A stretch of 64,000 nucleotides of DNA from Limnanthes douglasii subsp. nivea (GCA_036936605.1 JAUPFV010000002.1:267600770-267664769); one strand, 5' to 3'; positions 50,701 through 62,963 are shown, numbered from the stretch's first letter. Notes: a model not told the origin generated them from the sequence alone. Numbers and translations: made by a program.

Positions 50701-53700
50701 AGGGTTTTATTATTTTTTTCCGCGATTTGTTATATATTATCTGATGCGATTTCGGATAAAATATAACAATTGGTATCAGAGCCAGGTTAAACCCTTTTTG
50801 GATTCAGTAGAATAATCAAATTGAGTATTGATAGATTAAAAAAACGCATGCTTTTCTTCATTGTAAAGAATCCATGTCCTTGGGATTATATTGAATTGGT
50901 GGGGCATGGATTTAGGGATTGTATGAAAAGCATGTTATGTGATTTATTGTATTGAAACATATGTTTTATTATCAGTAAATTGCAATTTTTATAGTTTGGG
51001 GATTTTTTTTTTCTGGTAAAATTAGGGTTTATTGATGTCTGAAATTTTTTCTCCCAAAATTAGCATCAAATCAACCCTAAAATAACGAATAAAATCAAAA
51101 TTATTGGGACAGTGGCTCATCGACAGCTTAACCCCTGATGTTAACGCTGATCGAAGACTGTCCACTGATTATCACGGTAACCTGCGGAAAAAAAAAAAAG
51201 AGAATTTTTTTTTTGAAAGTACATATTTTGTTCGGATATATATATATATATATTGTATGTAAATTATTTCACAAGTATGTTGTGTTTGGCATGCAATTTT
51301 TTTTGTATGTTTATTTGTGAATTAAATTGTGTGTGTGTGAATGATTAAATGACGATGCATGATTAGGGTTTCGTAGACCGGTAGGTGAAACTAAGAAATT
51401 AATTTAATCGACCCTCCGGATGGTTAAAATTAATTTTCTTAAGGATCCTAGGCTTCGAAAAGTTCGGGGATTAATTTAAATTCAAATATTATCGGCCCTC
51501 CGGAAGGTTCACGTTTGAGTTTAAATTAATCATGAACGGGAGAAAGTTATTGAAAATGGTCTTTGTGCTGATTTTAATTTTAATTAGATGAAATCGGCCC
51601 TCCGGAAGGTTTCATCGGTAGTTATGATAAATTAAATTCAGCCTTACAATTTTTTGATTTTAAGTAGGTGAAATCGGCCCTCCGGAAGGTTTCACCGGTA
51701 CGTAAGAAAATCAAATTATGGTTATTTTAATATATGTAAATGACATCGGCCCTCCGGAAGGTCTCATTGGCAATTAGAAAATTAAAATAATGATCATAGT
51801 ATTTTTCTCAAACTCATAAAATTTCATGTTAATATGATTTGCCCTCCGGTATCTATTATCAATGAATTTTATGTTTTACATGTATTTGTCATATTCATGC
51901 ATATGTTTTCAGTTATATGTCAAGATGCTAGATGTGCTTTGTGTTGTTTGTTCTTATAATAGTATCCATGGGTTACAATTTTTTGGGGAATCATCCACCG
52001 ACGTTGGATTGTTCGGATTTCCAATTGTGGAAGGAAGAAATGTTGCTGTTTTTATCTGTACATGATTACGACTATGCACTGATAACTCCCAAACCATCTC
52101 CCCTTAGTCCGGAAAGTACACCGGATGAAACTAAGGCTGATGAAAAGTGAGAAATGTCAAATAAGTTATGCATGGCGCTCTTGTTACAGGGAATAGCAGT
52201 AGCATTGCGTGGGGCTGTCCCTAAAGGTGTTACCACTGCCTCGGTTTTTCTCACGGAGATTGAGAAAGCCTTTGCCAAAAAAAAAAAAAAAAAAAAAAAA
52301 GTATAATGGCAAAGGTAAAATCCGGGAGCACATTCTGGGAATGTTGATGATTTGCCAAAAGTTAAAGGCAATCGGTTTAGACTTACCTGAGGAATGCATA
52401 GTGGGATTCACATTTCATTCGCTGCCAGACCGGTTTAAGTATTTCCAGTCCACCTATAACTGCATGCGAGAAAAGTGGAATATCAATGAATTGATTTCCC
52501 ACGCTGCACAGGAGGAGGAAAGACTTAAAGGCACAGCGCTTGAGGCTAATGTGATTACATCACCAAATAAGGCAGGACCTAAGCGGAAGGCATATGGCAA
52601 AGGACCAGGTCAAGGTTCGGTCAACAAGAAAGGTATAAGGCCCTGGACAAGTTCATAACTTTTAAGACCGAGGTTGAGAAACAACTTGGTAAAAACATTA
52701 AGACCGTTAGATCTGACCGTGGTGGTGAATACTATGGTAGATATGACGGATCGGGTGAACAACGTCCAGGTTCCTTTGCACAGTACCTAGAGAAGTGTGG
52801 AATAGTCCATCAATACACTATGCCTGGTTCACCTCGCATGAACGGTGTATCTGAGAGACGGAACCGAACACTAAAAGATATGGTTAGAAGCATGATAAGT
52901 CACTCATCTCTACCATTATCTCTCTGGGGGGAAGCCATCAAATGTGCCGCTTATATACTCAATCGAGTACCTACAAAGGCTACTGTTAGGACTCCATATG
53001 AGCTTTGGAACGGGCGTAAACCTAATTTAAAGCATCTGCATGTGTGGGGTTATCCAGCTGAGGCGAGGCCTTACAAACCTCAAGAAAAGAAACTGGACCC
53101 AAAAACAGTTAGTTGTTTCTTCATAGGTTATTCCGAACATTCTAGAGGGTTTAAGTTTTATGATTCTCTCACTGGTACAATATTGGAGACAGGAACGGCC
53201 AAGTTTCTAGAGGATGTTGAGTTTGGGGGGAAGAATAAGGGAACATATGTTGATTTTGAGGAAGAATCCATAAAGATTCATGAAGGTTTTAATAGGGATA
53301 CTGAGATATCTGAAGATTGGGCGGTAATGCCAATCATTTCGATCACATTAGAACAAGGTAATCCTCAGATTAACACTGATGCTCCACTTGAGGGTTCTAA
53401 CCAGGATACAGAGATTCAGGTAGAACAAGAGGAACCTCAAGATAATCTTCCACGAGGGAATCAAAATGACATCGTTCATAATGATCAAACTCTACCTCCT
53501 CAAGAAGTGCAACAGGAGGAAATAGTGCCATTAAGAAGGTCCACTAGAGAAAGGAAGAGTACTATAGGTCCAGAATTTATAGTATATCTTCAGGAGCATG
53601 ATGAGTTATGTGTTGGAACTGTAGATGATCCCTCATCCTACAAACAGGCCATGGCAAGCTCTGAATCTCAAAAGTGGATTGACGCTATGAAAGAAGAGTA

Positions 53701-56700
53701 TAAATCAATGCAGGATAATGCGGTATGGGATCTTGTCCCATTACCTGAAGGGAAAAAGGCAATTGGTTGTAAATGGGTTTACAAAACCAAACGCGATTCC
53801 CTGGGTAATGTGGAAAGACATAAAGCACGTCTTGTAGCGAAAGGTTATACTCAGCGTGAAGGGATTGATTTTAAAGAAACTTTCGCTCCAGTATCGACGA
53901 AGGATTCCTTTAGAACAATCATGGCATTAGTTGCACATTTTGACCTTGAGCTTCATTAGATGGATGTTAAGACCGCTTTTCTCAATGGTAATATTGAGGA
54001 AACGATCTACATGATGCAACCAGAAAACTTTGTAGAAAGTAACTCAAAAGATCTGGTTTGCAGACTTAAGAAATCCATTTATGGGCTTAAACAAGCTTCT
54101 CGTCAATGGTATCACAAATTCCTTGAGGTGATAGTCGGTTATGACTTTGAGATCAACTCGGTTAAGGATTATGTTTATCACAATTTCAGTGGGAGTAATT
54201 TCATATTTCTTATATTATATGTGGATGACATATTGCTTGCCTCGAACAATAAGGAATTGTTACACACTACAAAAAGATTTCTATCAGACAAGTTTGATAT
54301 GAAGGATCTTGGTGATGCCAGTTTTGTGTTAGGAATCCAGATACATAGAGATCGTTCTCGTGGTATTCTTGGATTATCACAAAAAGCATACATTAAAAGT
54401 GTGTTACAACGTTACGGATTGGCAGATTGCAAACCCCTAAGTACCCCTATAGCAAAGGGTGACAGACTTAGTCCGAGTCAATGTCCTAAGACAAAACTTG
54501 AGATTGAGGAAATGAAAACGGTCCCTTATGCTTCTGCAGTTGGGAGTTTAATGTATGCTCAAGTTTGTACTAGGCTGGACATTGTCTTTGCTGTAAACAT
54601 GTTGGGGAGATATGTTAGTAACCCAGGAATGGATTACTGGAAAGCAGTTAAAAGAGTACTCCGATATCTGCAAGGAACAAAGGGGCACATGTTGACATAT
54701 AGGAAGTCGGATAAACTGGAGATCATCGGGTATTCCGACTCAGATTTTGGTGGATGCGCAGACACATTAAAAGTATGTCAGGAAACATATTCTTATTGGC
54801 TGGAGGTGCAATATCCTGGAAAAGTGTAAAGCAAACACTTATTGCATCGTCCACCATGGAAGCAGAATTTGTTGCATGCTTTAAGGCATCAAACCAGGCA
54901 CTATGGCTGCGGAATTTTGTTACTGGATTACGCATTGTATAAGGGATAGAAATCCCTATGAGGTTATATTGCGATAACAATTCCGCAGTGCAGTACTCTA
55001 ACATCCACAGGAGCGCATCTAAATCCAAACACATAGACATAAAGTTTCTGTCTGTTAAAGAAAGAGTACAGATGGGTCAGATAAGTATAGAGCACATCAG
55101 AACAAACTCCATGATAGCAGATCCTCTAACAAAGGCGGTTTTGCCTAAGGTTTTCCAGGGATACACCATCAGTATGGGTGTAGTTGATTTAGAGGATTTT
55201 TAGTTTCAGTGGGAGAGTTTGTAATAGGATCTGATGTTGTATTTTGCAGTATTGTGCACATTAAAGTTTATTGCAATATATATGCTTGGAAATATTTATT
55301 GATATCTGTACTGTATTGGATCTCCAAAAGTAGGAACCATTTAAGAGTAGATATGTACGATTACAAGCCATATTACTCTTAGACCACCCTCCATAATTGG
55401 CCCAAGTAATTGATTGATTATGGTAATGTGATTACTGTTGCATCCTATTGTTCACATTACGAGAAAGAGGTCTTTAGTCCTTTATTATTATCAATCATGT
55501 ACGGGGTTGTACCGTTTGCCCATTGACAATGAATATAGGGATCCCATTAAAGTTGAATATGTATTCTTGAGTAGCATATGACGGTCCAAGTGGGAGATTG
55601 TTGGAATATATTTATTTAATATATTTATAGACTAATAATAATTTGGACCGATATGCTAAATAAACATATTCGGTTATTGTCTTAAGGAAGTCCAAATTAA
55701 AAGTAGTCGAGTTAATTATTTAATTAACTAAATTGGACCTATGGGTAAAAAGGCGTTATGGGCTCAAGTGTGGTAACCGGGTTGAATTTGGGCACTGTGA
55801 TGAAGAGGGCCCAAATCTCAACACTTAAGCCTGAATTAATAAATCAGGGATATAAATTGAATTATCAATTTATTGGGTTATGGTCCCGGACACAAGGAAG
55901 TAACAAAGGATGGGCTTTACAATGTTGGGCTTCACATTGTAAAATCTATAAATAAGGGGCTAGGTTTAGGTATTTCATAACTCTAAACCCTAATCAGAAA
56001 TACGGCCGCTTCCTTAGTGTCTGGAAACCTTTTCCTTCTTCTCTAACCTGATTCTACAGCTCTCTTAGTTTCATAAACGGAATCGCCAGAGAACGTGGAA
56101 TCGCTAAAGAACGCAAAAGAACGCTAGAGAATACTAGATGGATAGCAGCAGGCAAACCCGTAAGTATTCTTAATTTTTGTTTCTTCTATAGATGAATCTA
56201 ACAAAAAGGGTTTTATTATTTTTTTCCGCGATTTGTTATATATTATCTGATGCGATTTCGGATAATATATAACAACAATGACCACGGGTCTTGGTTTTGT
56301 ATTTCTATCAAATTAGTTTTTTTTTTCTAATAAATTTTTATGGTTTTAAATTTTATATATCTTATCTTTGTACACGTAAGTGTGATTGCTTAATAATTAT
56401 CACGGGACAATTTAAATAATAGATTTTTATTCATCATCCTATCTTCTATCAGTAATACAATTTTTTTTTGTCAATAATATTCATATTTAAAGAGCGGATA
56501 TTATTGACAAAAGTTGAAAGACGACATAAAAGTAAAAAAAAAAAAATAGAATGTTAAACTGAAGAGTGAAAAAAAAAACCGGACTAATCTAAGATAAGCC
56601 TGAAACATGAAAAAGTAGATTAGTTTTAACTCTAAATTTATATTTAGATTAGTTTTAAATAATCAAACCATCTCATATTGTTAATAAAGATAATGATATT

Positions 56701-57270
56701 AATATTAATATGAATATTTAATGTTAATAATAATACTAATAATAATGATAATAATTACCTGAAGAATAAGGTAAGGCATGCATGGACCCTGAAGAGTTAC
56801 TGGGCTGATCAGAAACCTGTGCTCTGATGGAAATACCAATTTTGCCCCTGTCACCTTACAAGCTGCTCTCCATGTTGCTAAAAATGCCTAGTTTTATAAA
56901 CGTTGTATTTAATTATATTAGTAAAAAAGAGTTTGTATTAGTTTTGTTATAAAAATAATTTACAAAATGTATAAATAAATACCTTTGAATCATCATGAAT
57001 TCCATCACCCTTAGCCCCAAAAGATAAAACATCAAATATATCTGAATTGCTCGAGTTTGAACCATTTTCCGGCGACGGTGCTGGTGCCGGAGAAATAGAC
57101 GAGTCAGGGGGAGCAGGATTTCCCCTTTTGCCCCTCTTGGGTTTTGAATGCTTGTGATGTTTCTTATGCTTATGCTTTCTTGCATCTACTGAGATAGAAG
57201 AGAATGTTATAAACAAAATTAACACGAAAACTGTAATTGAATTCAAAGAAAATTTGATCTTTCTTTTCAT
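47779..57270 (-). CDS. Polygalacturonase (GH28, pectin hydrolase), eight exons
   Basis: Hydrolyses alpha-1,4 bonds of homogalacturonan in the cell wall. Exons: 56983-57270, 56759-56887, 49846-50010, 49704-49739, 49408-49615, 48957-49038, 48285-48393, 47779-48189. All introns are GT-AG, and the exons total 1,428 bp in frame, giving 475 residues, normal for the family. Residues 1-30 form a signal peptide, followed by a Lys/His-rich and a Pro/Ser-rich stretch (31-75), then the GH28 start [12 protein letters not shown]. Catalytic motifs: NTD (254-256), GDDC (276-279, across exons 5 and 6), GHGIS (299-303), RIK (334-336). The architecture resembles Arabidopsis At1g48100-type polygalacturonases. 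Intron 2 is 6,748 bp because of copia copy 2; without it, about 560 bp. Splice sites remain intact, so expression is possible. Boundaries are predicted by eye. Confidence 0.93.
50093..50768 (+). repeat. Copia copy 2, 5' LTR
   Basis: 676 bp. TATA box TATAAATA at 50441-50448. Almost identical to the 3' LTR. Confidence 0.95.
50771..50783 (+). promoter_or_regulatory. Copia copy 2 primer-binding site
   Basis: TGGTATCAGAGCC, complementary to initiator tRNA-Met. It matches one base more of the tRNA end than the site of copy 1. Confidence 0.93.
51395..51870 (+). ncRNA. Array of hairpins in the copia leader (copy 2)
   Basis: Same array as at 8436-8905. In hairpin 2 the 3' arm changes from TTTGGG to TTTGAG, turning a G-U pair into A-U and keeping the 18-pair stem. 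Hairpin 5 has the full CCTCCGGAAGG apex where copy 1 has a T. Hairpin 1 has CGACCCTCCGGATGG in place of CGGCCCTCCAAAAGG at the apex while its arms are unchanged. Hairpin 4 loses one or two pairs (TACGTAAG for TACTTAAG). Confidence 0.72.
51968..52640 (+). pseudogene. Copia copy 2 gag, broken
   Basis: The ATG at 51968 opens the same gag as copy 1. A tryptophan codon has become TGA at 52148-52150. A run of 24 adenines at 52277-52300 replaces a 53-bp segment of copy 1 and shifts the frame. The gag core then continues ([16 protein letters not shown]) to about 52635, where an internal deletion removes the zinc knuckle. Confidence 0.9.
52641..55203 (+). pseudogene. Copia copy 2 pol: integrase remainder, reverse transcriptase, RNase H
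   Basis: Gag is fused near 52635 to integrase at [10 protein letters not shown], so protease, the integrase zinc domain and the first catalytic aspartates are missing (about 870 bp relative to copy 1, 9702-10575). The integrase D and E ([16 protein letters not shown]), the reverse transcriptase (LYVDDILL near 54220) and RNase H remain. Lesions: CAG to TAG at 53957-53959, a one-base loss near 54771, CAA to TAA at 54940-54942. Most stops are C-to-T or G-to-A changes. It cannot encode an active integrase or protease. Confidence 0.92.
55599..56274 (+). repeat. Copia copy 2, 3' LTR
   Basis: 676 bp. TATA box TATAAATA at 55947-55954. It could drive transcription into intron 2, antisense to the polygalacturonase. 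Confidence 0.95.
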
Positions 57271-57378
57271 TTTGTTAAGACAAGAATGTAGATAGAGAAA
57301 GAAATGATTTTCAAGTGTGTTAGAGCTTGAGGTGGTGTACTCTGTTTTAAAACAGGGGAAGGAGTTAGTTATAGATAG

Positions 57379-57388
57379 TTTATATAAT
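57379..57388 (-). promoter_or_regulatory. Probable TATA box of the polygalacturonase gene
   Basis: Minus strand ATTATATAAA, about 110 bp before the ATG. This would place transcription start near 57350, with an 80-base leader. Position fits; no other evidence. Confidence 0.5.
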
Positions 57389-57399
57389 AGTATTTAGTA

Positions 57400-58350
57400 G
57401 TGCTGGTTCCACTGAACTAGGTTTGTGTTCTGTTCGGAATTTATTATAATATCTTATGTCTATAGTTGTTTTTATATTGAAGTTTAACCCTTTTTCAGTT
57501 TTTGCTTATATTATTAGGACTTTATACCTTTTAGATTTTTCACTTTTATATATAAGTATAAAATTTAAGTTTTAATGAAAATGTTAAGAGAGAGATACAG
57601 GACAGTGAGTTGCACTTGTTTTTTTACATATCTATAAATCTTTGTTCTTTTTAGTGACTGACATAACAAAATGATATATTTTTCTGTCTAATTTAAATTG
57701 AATGTGGATTTTTGGAAATCAGCAAATTAAAGATCATGAAAAGAAAATATAAAACTATTAATAATGCAACATTTTTATAAATCTATGTTCTTTTTTAGTG
57801 ATTGCCATAACAAAATAATGTATTTTTAAGTAGGATTTAAATTGAATGTGAACTTTTAAAAACCAGTATATAAAAGCTTTAGAAAAAAATATAAAATGAC
57901 TGATAATAATAATAATAAAATATTATGAATGAACATTTTTTTAGCAAAGACTAAAATTTAAAAGAAATGAAAACAAAAATATCCAAACATTATTTTTTAT
58001 TGTCATTTAGTATTTAGTATTTAAGTACCATTGTTAAATATCAAATATTTTTTTTTTACTTTCAATTAAATATCCAAGTTTTTAATAATACCTCAAATAT
58101 CAATGTTTCATCACGACCGACGTAATCATTTTTTCATTGTTTGAACCAAAAACAATTTTACTTATTTTTTCTATTTCGTATCTTTCAAACCGGAGCTTGG
58201 GAAAAAAATCAAAAGTACCGTCGGTTTTGTCTTTTTAAAACGAACAAAACTAGATCTATGGGCGATATTTTTTGAATTTTTGTTTGCTAGACCCCGCAAC
58301 CCTAGTCTCACATCTTTTATCATTAGGTTTGACTGGTCTCGCATTTCTTA
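57400..58350. other. Gene-free stretch with a tandem duplication
   Basis: AT-rich upstream region of the polygalacturonase. Two similar segments of about 150-160 bp lie in tandem at 57613-57772 and 57773-57922. Both contain ATAAATCT.TGTTCTTTTTAG, ATAACAAAAT and ATTTAAATTGAATGTG. Confidence 0.7.
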
Positions 58351-58369
58351 CTTCATTTTACCATGGTCT

Positions 58370-58620
58370 CGTTTGATGTAATAGAGAGATGCGAGACCAT
58401 GCATGATGTAGCAGAGAGATGCGAGACCATACATGATGAAGTGGATAGATGCCAGACCATGCATGATGAAGTTGAGAGATTAGAGACCATACATGATGAA
58501 GTGGATAGATGCGGGACCCAACATGATAAAATAGAGAGATGCGAGACCCGGTATGATGAAGTGGAGAGATGCGAGACCATGCATCTTGAAGTGGAGAGAT
58601 GTGAGGCATGTAATGCTTGA
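58370..58620. repeat. 30-bp minisatellite, about eight units
   Basis: Unit close to GAGAGATGCGAGACCATGCA plus TGATGAAGTG. Being a multiple of three bases and low in stop triplets, it stays open in several frames on both strands. The plus frame would read ERCETMHDEV repeats. Flanking degenerate units continue to about 58720. Confidence 0.92.
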
Positions 58621-58749
58621 TGATAAAGATGTGAGACCATGCCATGCATTATTAAATCATGCGAGATTAGACATGATGGGAGTAAATAAATGTGAGATCA
58701 GGCATAATGAAGATGTGAGACCAAGGCTACTCATCTCATAAAAAAATTC

Positions 58750-59030
58750 AAAAAAATTCAAAAAAATATCATCTATGATATAGTTTTGTTCGTTTAAAAA
58801 AATAAAATCGGTGGCACTTTTTAAAAGGTACAGACTTTTTTAAAAAATAAAAATAAAAATAAGAAATATAAGATTTCATTCAAAGAATGAGCAGATGGTT
58901 ACTTGTGATTTTTTCTCCTTGGTCCATGCATATATTGGTAGTTTACTAATTTTTTATATTATGTGGTAATAAGAAACTTGGCTACATATTTATGGGTAGT
59001 TCACCTAAATTAAAATTGCAATATTTGAAT
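58750..59030. other. Gene-free AT-rich stretch
   Basis: Nothing recognisable. Confidence 0.5.
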
Positions 59031-59039
59031 TTGTTCAAT

Positions 59040-62000
59040 TTTATAGTTAAATGATATGGAGACGATCGCGAAATTGGATTTCAAGAATACTGGAACGAAA
59101 GAAACAAAATATGGGAGACATGAGAGAAGACGATACACATTTAAACACTTCTAGGGTTTATAAGAGAAACAAGTACATCGAGTTAAGTTGAATTGGATAC
59201 TAGTTCACTTAACTCACTTACACTTGAAATTGTATGGGTCTAAAGACCTGTAGATATGGTCTTTCTCACACTTACTCAACATTAAACTTAGATATGGTCT
59301 TTCTCACACTTACTCAACATTAGACTTGGGGTTCTCAGCACATACGACTAAAACACCATTACTTATTAAATGTATTGAAAAGGTCCGTTAAACCTTTTCT
59401 TTATTATGATAAAAATTATGATAGTACCTTGGTACACCACATGTTATAGTTGTGATTAAAATTCATTGAGAATAATAGTGCATTACCAGTGTGCCTCTAT
59501 TTTTACATAAATATTAATGTATTCATGATGTAATTTTTATCTAAGAAATGTTTAAAAAATATTACACAACAAAAACTCTTCTTTTTTGCCTCTATCTTCA
59601 GCTTGGTATTAGAGAATCCAAGTCTTCAATAGAAAAAAAATGATTATTATTCCTTAATCATTGATTCAAAGGGCTATGTTCTTCCAGACAACTCTCCTCT
59701 TATCACTAAAAACAGTGAGTAGATACAATTAACAATATCAACAATATAAGACTTGGTATGATCAAATTTCTCTTATAAAAGACCATGGTATTTTCTATGT
59801 TCAAGAAATTCCTCAACTGGATGGATCCACAGACTTTATTGCTTACCTTTGAAATCATACTTTAATAACTTAAGAGTGTGTAGAATTTTATGGCTAACCT
59901 AAGTCTGGCATCTACAAACTACATCACATACAAAATATAAAATTACAACAATGAAAAATAACAACAATCAAAGGGGTTCAAACAGTCAGTTTAGAGGTCA
60001 ATGGAGAAGATTTAGAGGAAAGAACATCTACTCTAATAACTACCTAAAAACTCTAGAGGCAGAGAAACTTCTTTAGACGCAGAGAGGGTAAGTTTTTCCC
60101 TAACAAAACCGTTTGTCAAATTTGCAGTAAGTATGGTCATGCTACTCCAATTTGTTTATATAGAGATGATCTCTTTGTGACGGGAAACACTTTTAATAAG
60201 CAGGCCAGAGGTGATGGAGTTTAGGGAGCTTACTTAGTTACTTAAGATGTAGCAATTGATGAATATTGGTTTGCTGATGTGGTTCTAGTCACCATATCAC
60301 AGGCAATCCCAACCTCATAACTTAGGAAGATGAGTATTCAAGTACTATAAATATTATGGTTGGTAAAGGTGAAAGACTACCAATTTTACACATAGTCTAG
60401 TCTAAATTATATAAATTTACTCAAAAGGCTATCGTCATTAAGCATATTCTACATGTCCATACGATTAATATGAACCTATTTTATGTTTTCAACTTACTAA
60501 CCAGAATTATGTGTTTGTCGAGTTTCATAAATATTTATTGTTTTGTGAATGACAGGGTAACAAGGAGTATTTTTCTTAAAGAGAAATACAAGAATGGTTT
60601 TTACATGATAGAGGCAGTCATAAGTCACTAGTTTTCAAGTTAGAAGCTCCTAAACTTCTAGCCAGTTTTTTTATGTTAAGTTATAATTTCCTAAAGTCTT
60701 ATATAGTAGTCTTTCTAATCCTCTAAAATACTTTATCATCCATCATATAGTACTTTTTGAACTACTTTAAAATATTACAATTCGACTACTTTTTTAAGGA
60801 ATGAAATGTGTTTTGTGATGCTTACCAGATGCGGAAGTCTCACAGTTTGCTCAATGCTAGTTCTAGTTCTCATGCCAGTAATGTTTTAGACTCGATTCAT
60901 ACTGTTGTATGGGGGAACCTCATCTTTTATATCTCTAGAATGGTTCGGACACTATGTATTGTTCTTAGATGATCACTCTAGGTTTATCTGAATCTACCAT
61001 CTTAAAGATAAAATCTAGTATTTATCAGTGTTTAAAGAATTTAAAACTTTAATTGAAAATCAGTTTGAAAGATCTATTAAAATTATTCAATCTAATTGGA
61101 AAGAGGGAGTATAGACTCATTGATAACCTAGCTAAGGAGACTGGTTTTATGTTAAGAAAGTATTTCCCTTATATCTCATCCCAAAATAGAAGGGCTCAGA
61201 GAAAACATAGGCACATAGTTGAAACACGGTTAACAAAATTGACACAAGCTAATATATCTTATATGTACTGGGTAGACGCATTTGAGACTGTTATTTACCT
61301 ATAAATAGGATCCATACACCTGTTTTAAAGTTATTAAAACACATCAAAACAATTATTAAATGAAGACAATAGCTAAATATGGAATTCTAAATTTAAATAT
61401 TCTTGATATTAGCACTGTTATCATTGTAGACTACTCTATGATAGAACCTACTATGTTTTTTGAGGTATTGAGGGACTCTATGGATTTAACTATGCACAAC
61501 GAGTAAACTGTTCTCATGCAAAACATGATATGGTATTTTGTCCTTTAGTCTTCTAATATAAAAATTGTAAGTTGTAAGTGGGTATATAAGTCTGAACACA
61601 CTTTGAATGTTTATATTCAATATTATAATACAGATTTATTTCCAAAGGGTTCCATCGAATCCTTTTATTGAGTTATCTAGAGAATATTAGCCCGATAATC
61701 AAGGCTCTCATCAGTAAGGCCAGTTTTGATAATTGTTGTCTTAAAGAATTGTGATGTTAAGCAGCTTGATATAATAATATATTTTTAATGGGTTCCTGAC
61801 TGAGGATATCTACATGACTCAACCAGAGGGTTCAAAAGTTATGTAAATCATACACATGTATGCAAGCTTCACAAAGCCCTATATGGCTCAAGAAAGTTCC
61901 AATAGCTTGGTTTTCTAGACTCATAAACACTATATTAGATTTAGGGTTCAATAACTCAGAGCATATTGCTCTCTTTTATATTTTATGTCTAAAAAAGTGA

Positions 62001-62265
62001 TTTTACAAATTCAATTCTATGTTAATGATATAATAATTTTAGGTAATCATATAAGTTGCCTACACAATTTCACTCAAAGACCACATTCACCTTTTTCACT
62101 TAAAGACATGGGCCAACTTCATCTATTCCTTGTATTAAAGGTTCATCGCGACCCGAATGAAATGAATATCAGACAACATAAATACATCAATAACTTACAT
62201 ACTCTCATGGTTTATCCATGTCCAAGTCGTGGCCCACACCTGGTGGTGGTAAAATCAATCTAAGG
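59040..62265 (+). mobile_element. Old, truncated Ty1/copia element
   Basis: A presumed 5' LTR (about 59040-59607) is followed by TTGGTATTAGAGAATCC, a decayed tRNA-Met primer site. A gag basic region and zinc knuckle follow (CQICSKYGHATPIC, about 60117-60160), then an integrase remnant (SDWG-like block and KHRHIVETRLTKL at about 61205-61245) and a reverse transcriptase (FYVNDIIILGN, SLKDMGQLHLF at 61985-62263). The element ends abruptly near 62265, and RNase H and the 3' LTR are not seen. The gag and reverse transcriptase resemble the old copia at 32.8-47.4 kb. Stops are frequent. Confidence 0.78.
59251..59325. repeat. 37-bp direct repeat, two copies
   Basis: TAGATATGGTCTTTCTCACA followed by CTTACTCAACATTA.ACT, twice in tandem inside the presumed LTR. 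Confidence 0.9.
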
Positions 62266-62963
62266 TAATCAAGGATATTATTCAAGTTGTGTAGTATTAA
62301 ATTCTAAGTAGAGAGTTGAGAGAGAAAATAACTTCTTGTATTTAACAAAGAGACAAAAAAGTCCAACTTCTTTAATGTTGTTTGTTAAAATATTTATAGT
62401 CTTTTTAGATCCATGGGCCATTCGGGTCGGGTTATATAATTTGGTTAATCTCACGAGACCCCGGGCCCATAAGCAAATCAATTAGGTATACAACTGAGTC
62501 ATAAAACATACTGCTTATTCATCCAATTTAATTGTATGGTCCAAACTGCCCCTCTAAGAGAAATCTGAGCCTCTTTACTACTTTTGACCTCCAGTATAAT
62601 GTCACCCTATCAGTAGCCCCCTTAACTCTACCTGAAGCACTTCGGGAGAGTTAATATGTTAATGGATTGTCGAACCACATCTGAATGACATATCTCAAGA
62701 CCATTTCTAATGAAATGTCACAACTTTAGTATTAGTTAATATTTGAGACACTGGTCAAAGGGTCATTGGACCTATCAAATAAATTTATCCTTGGTAATTG
62801 TATCTAGTACTAAAAAGGAAAGCGGCTACATTTAATAGCCCCCTTTAATTATTACTACCAGTTTCTCTTCCTAGTAAAACGCTCAAGTGTTTCTTTTCCC
62901 CCTTTATAATAGTAATAATTTTGTAATGTTTCTATTTCTAGAGAGAGAAATAGTTCTACAATT
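62266..62963. other. Gene-free stretch, possible unidentified repeat end
   Basis: Contains CCATGGGCCATTCGGGTCGGG and AGACCCCGGGCCCATAAG-like GC-rich words (62410-62470) unusual for this AT-rich region. No coding domain recognised. It may be an LTR or other repeat that truncated the copia element. Confidence 0.35.

Larger units (their letters stand above)
50093..56274 (+). mobile_element. Ty1/copia retrotransposon, copy 2, recent insertion in intron 2
   Basis: A 6.18 kb element with two 676-bp LTRs (50093-50768 and 55599-56274) and the target duplication ACAAT (50088-50092 and 56275-56279). It is the same family as copy 1. By eye the LTRs differ at one base (GGATAAAATAT against GGATAATATAT near the end). 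The primer site TGGTATCAGAGCC follows the 5' LTR and the purine tract AAGTGGGAGAT precedes the 3' LTR. The interior is shortened and broken, so this is a non-autonomous derivative. It is antisense to the host gene. Confidence 0.97.

Noticed and set aside
56913..57185. 90-codon minus-strand frame overlapping polygalacturonase exon 1
   Set aside because: Shadow of exon 1 in another frame, without domain support.
58353..58649. Overlapping open frames on both strands across the minisatellite, one starting MHGMVSHLYHQ
   Set aside because: The 30-bp repeat keeps several frames open at once. No start context, splice sites or flanking coding sequence support a gene.
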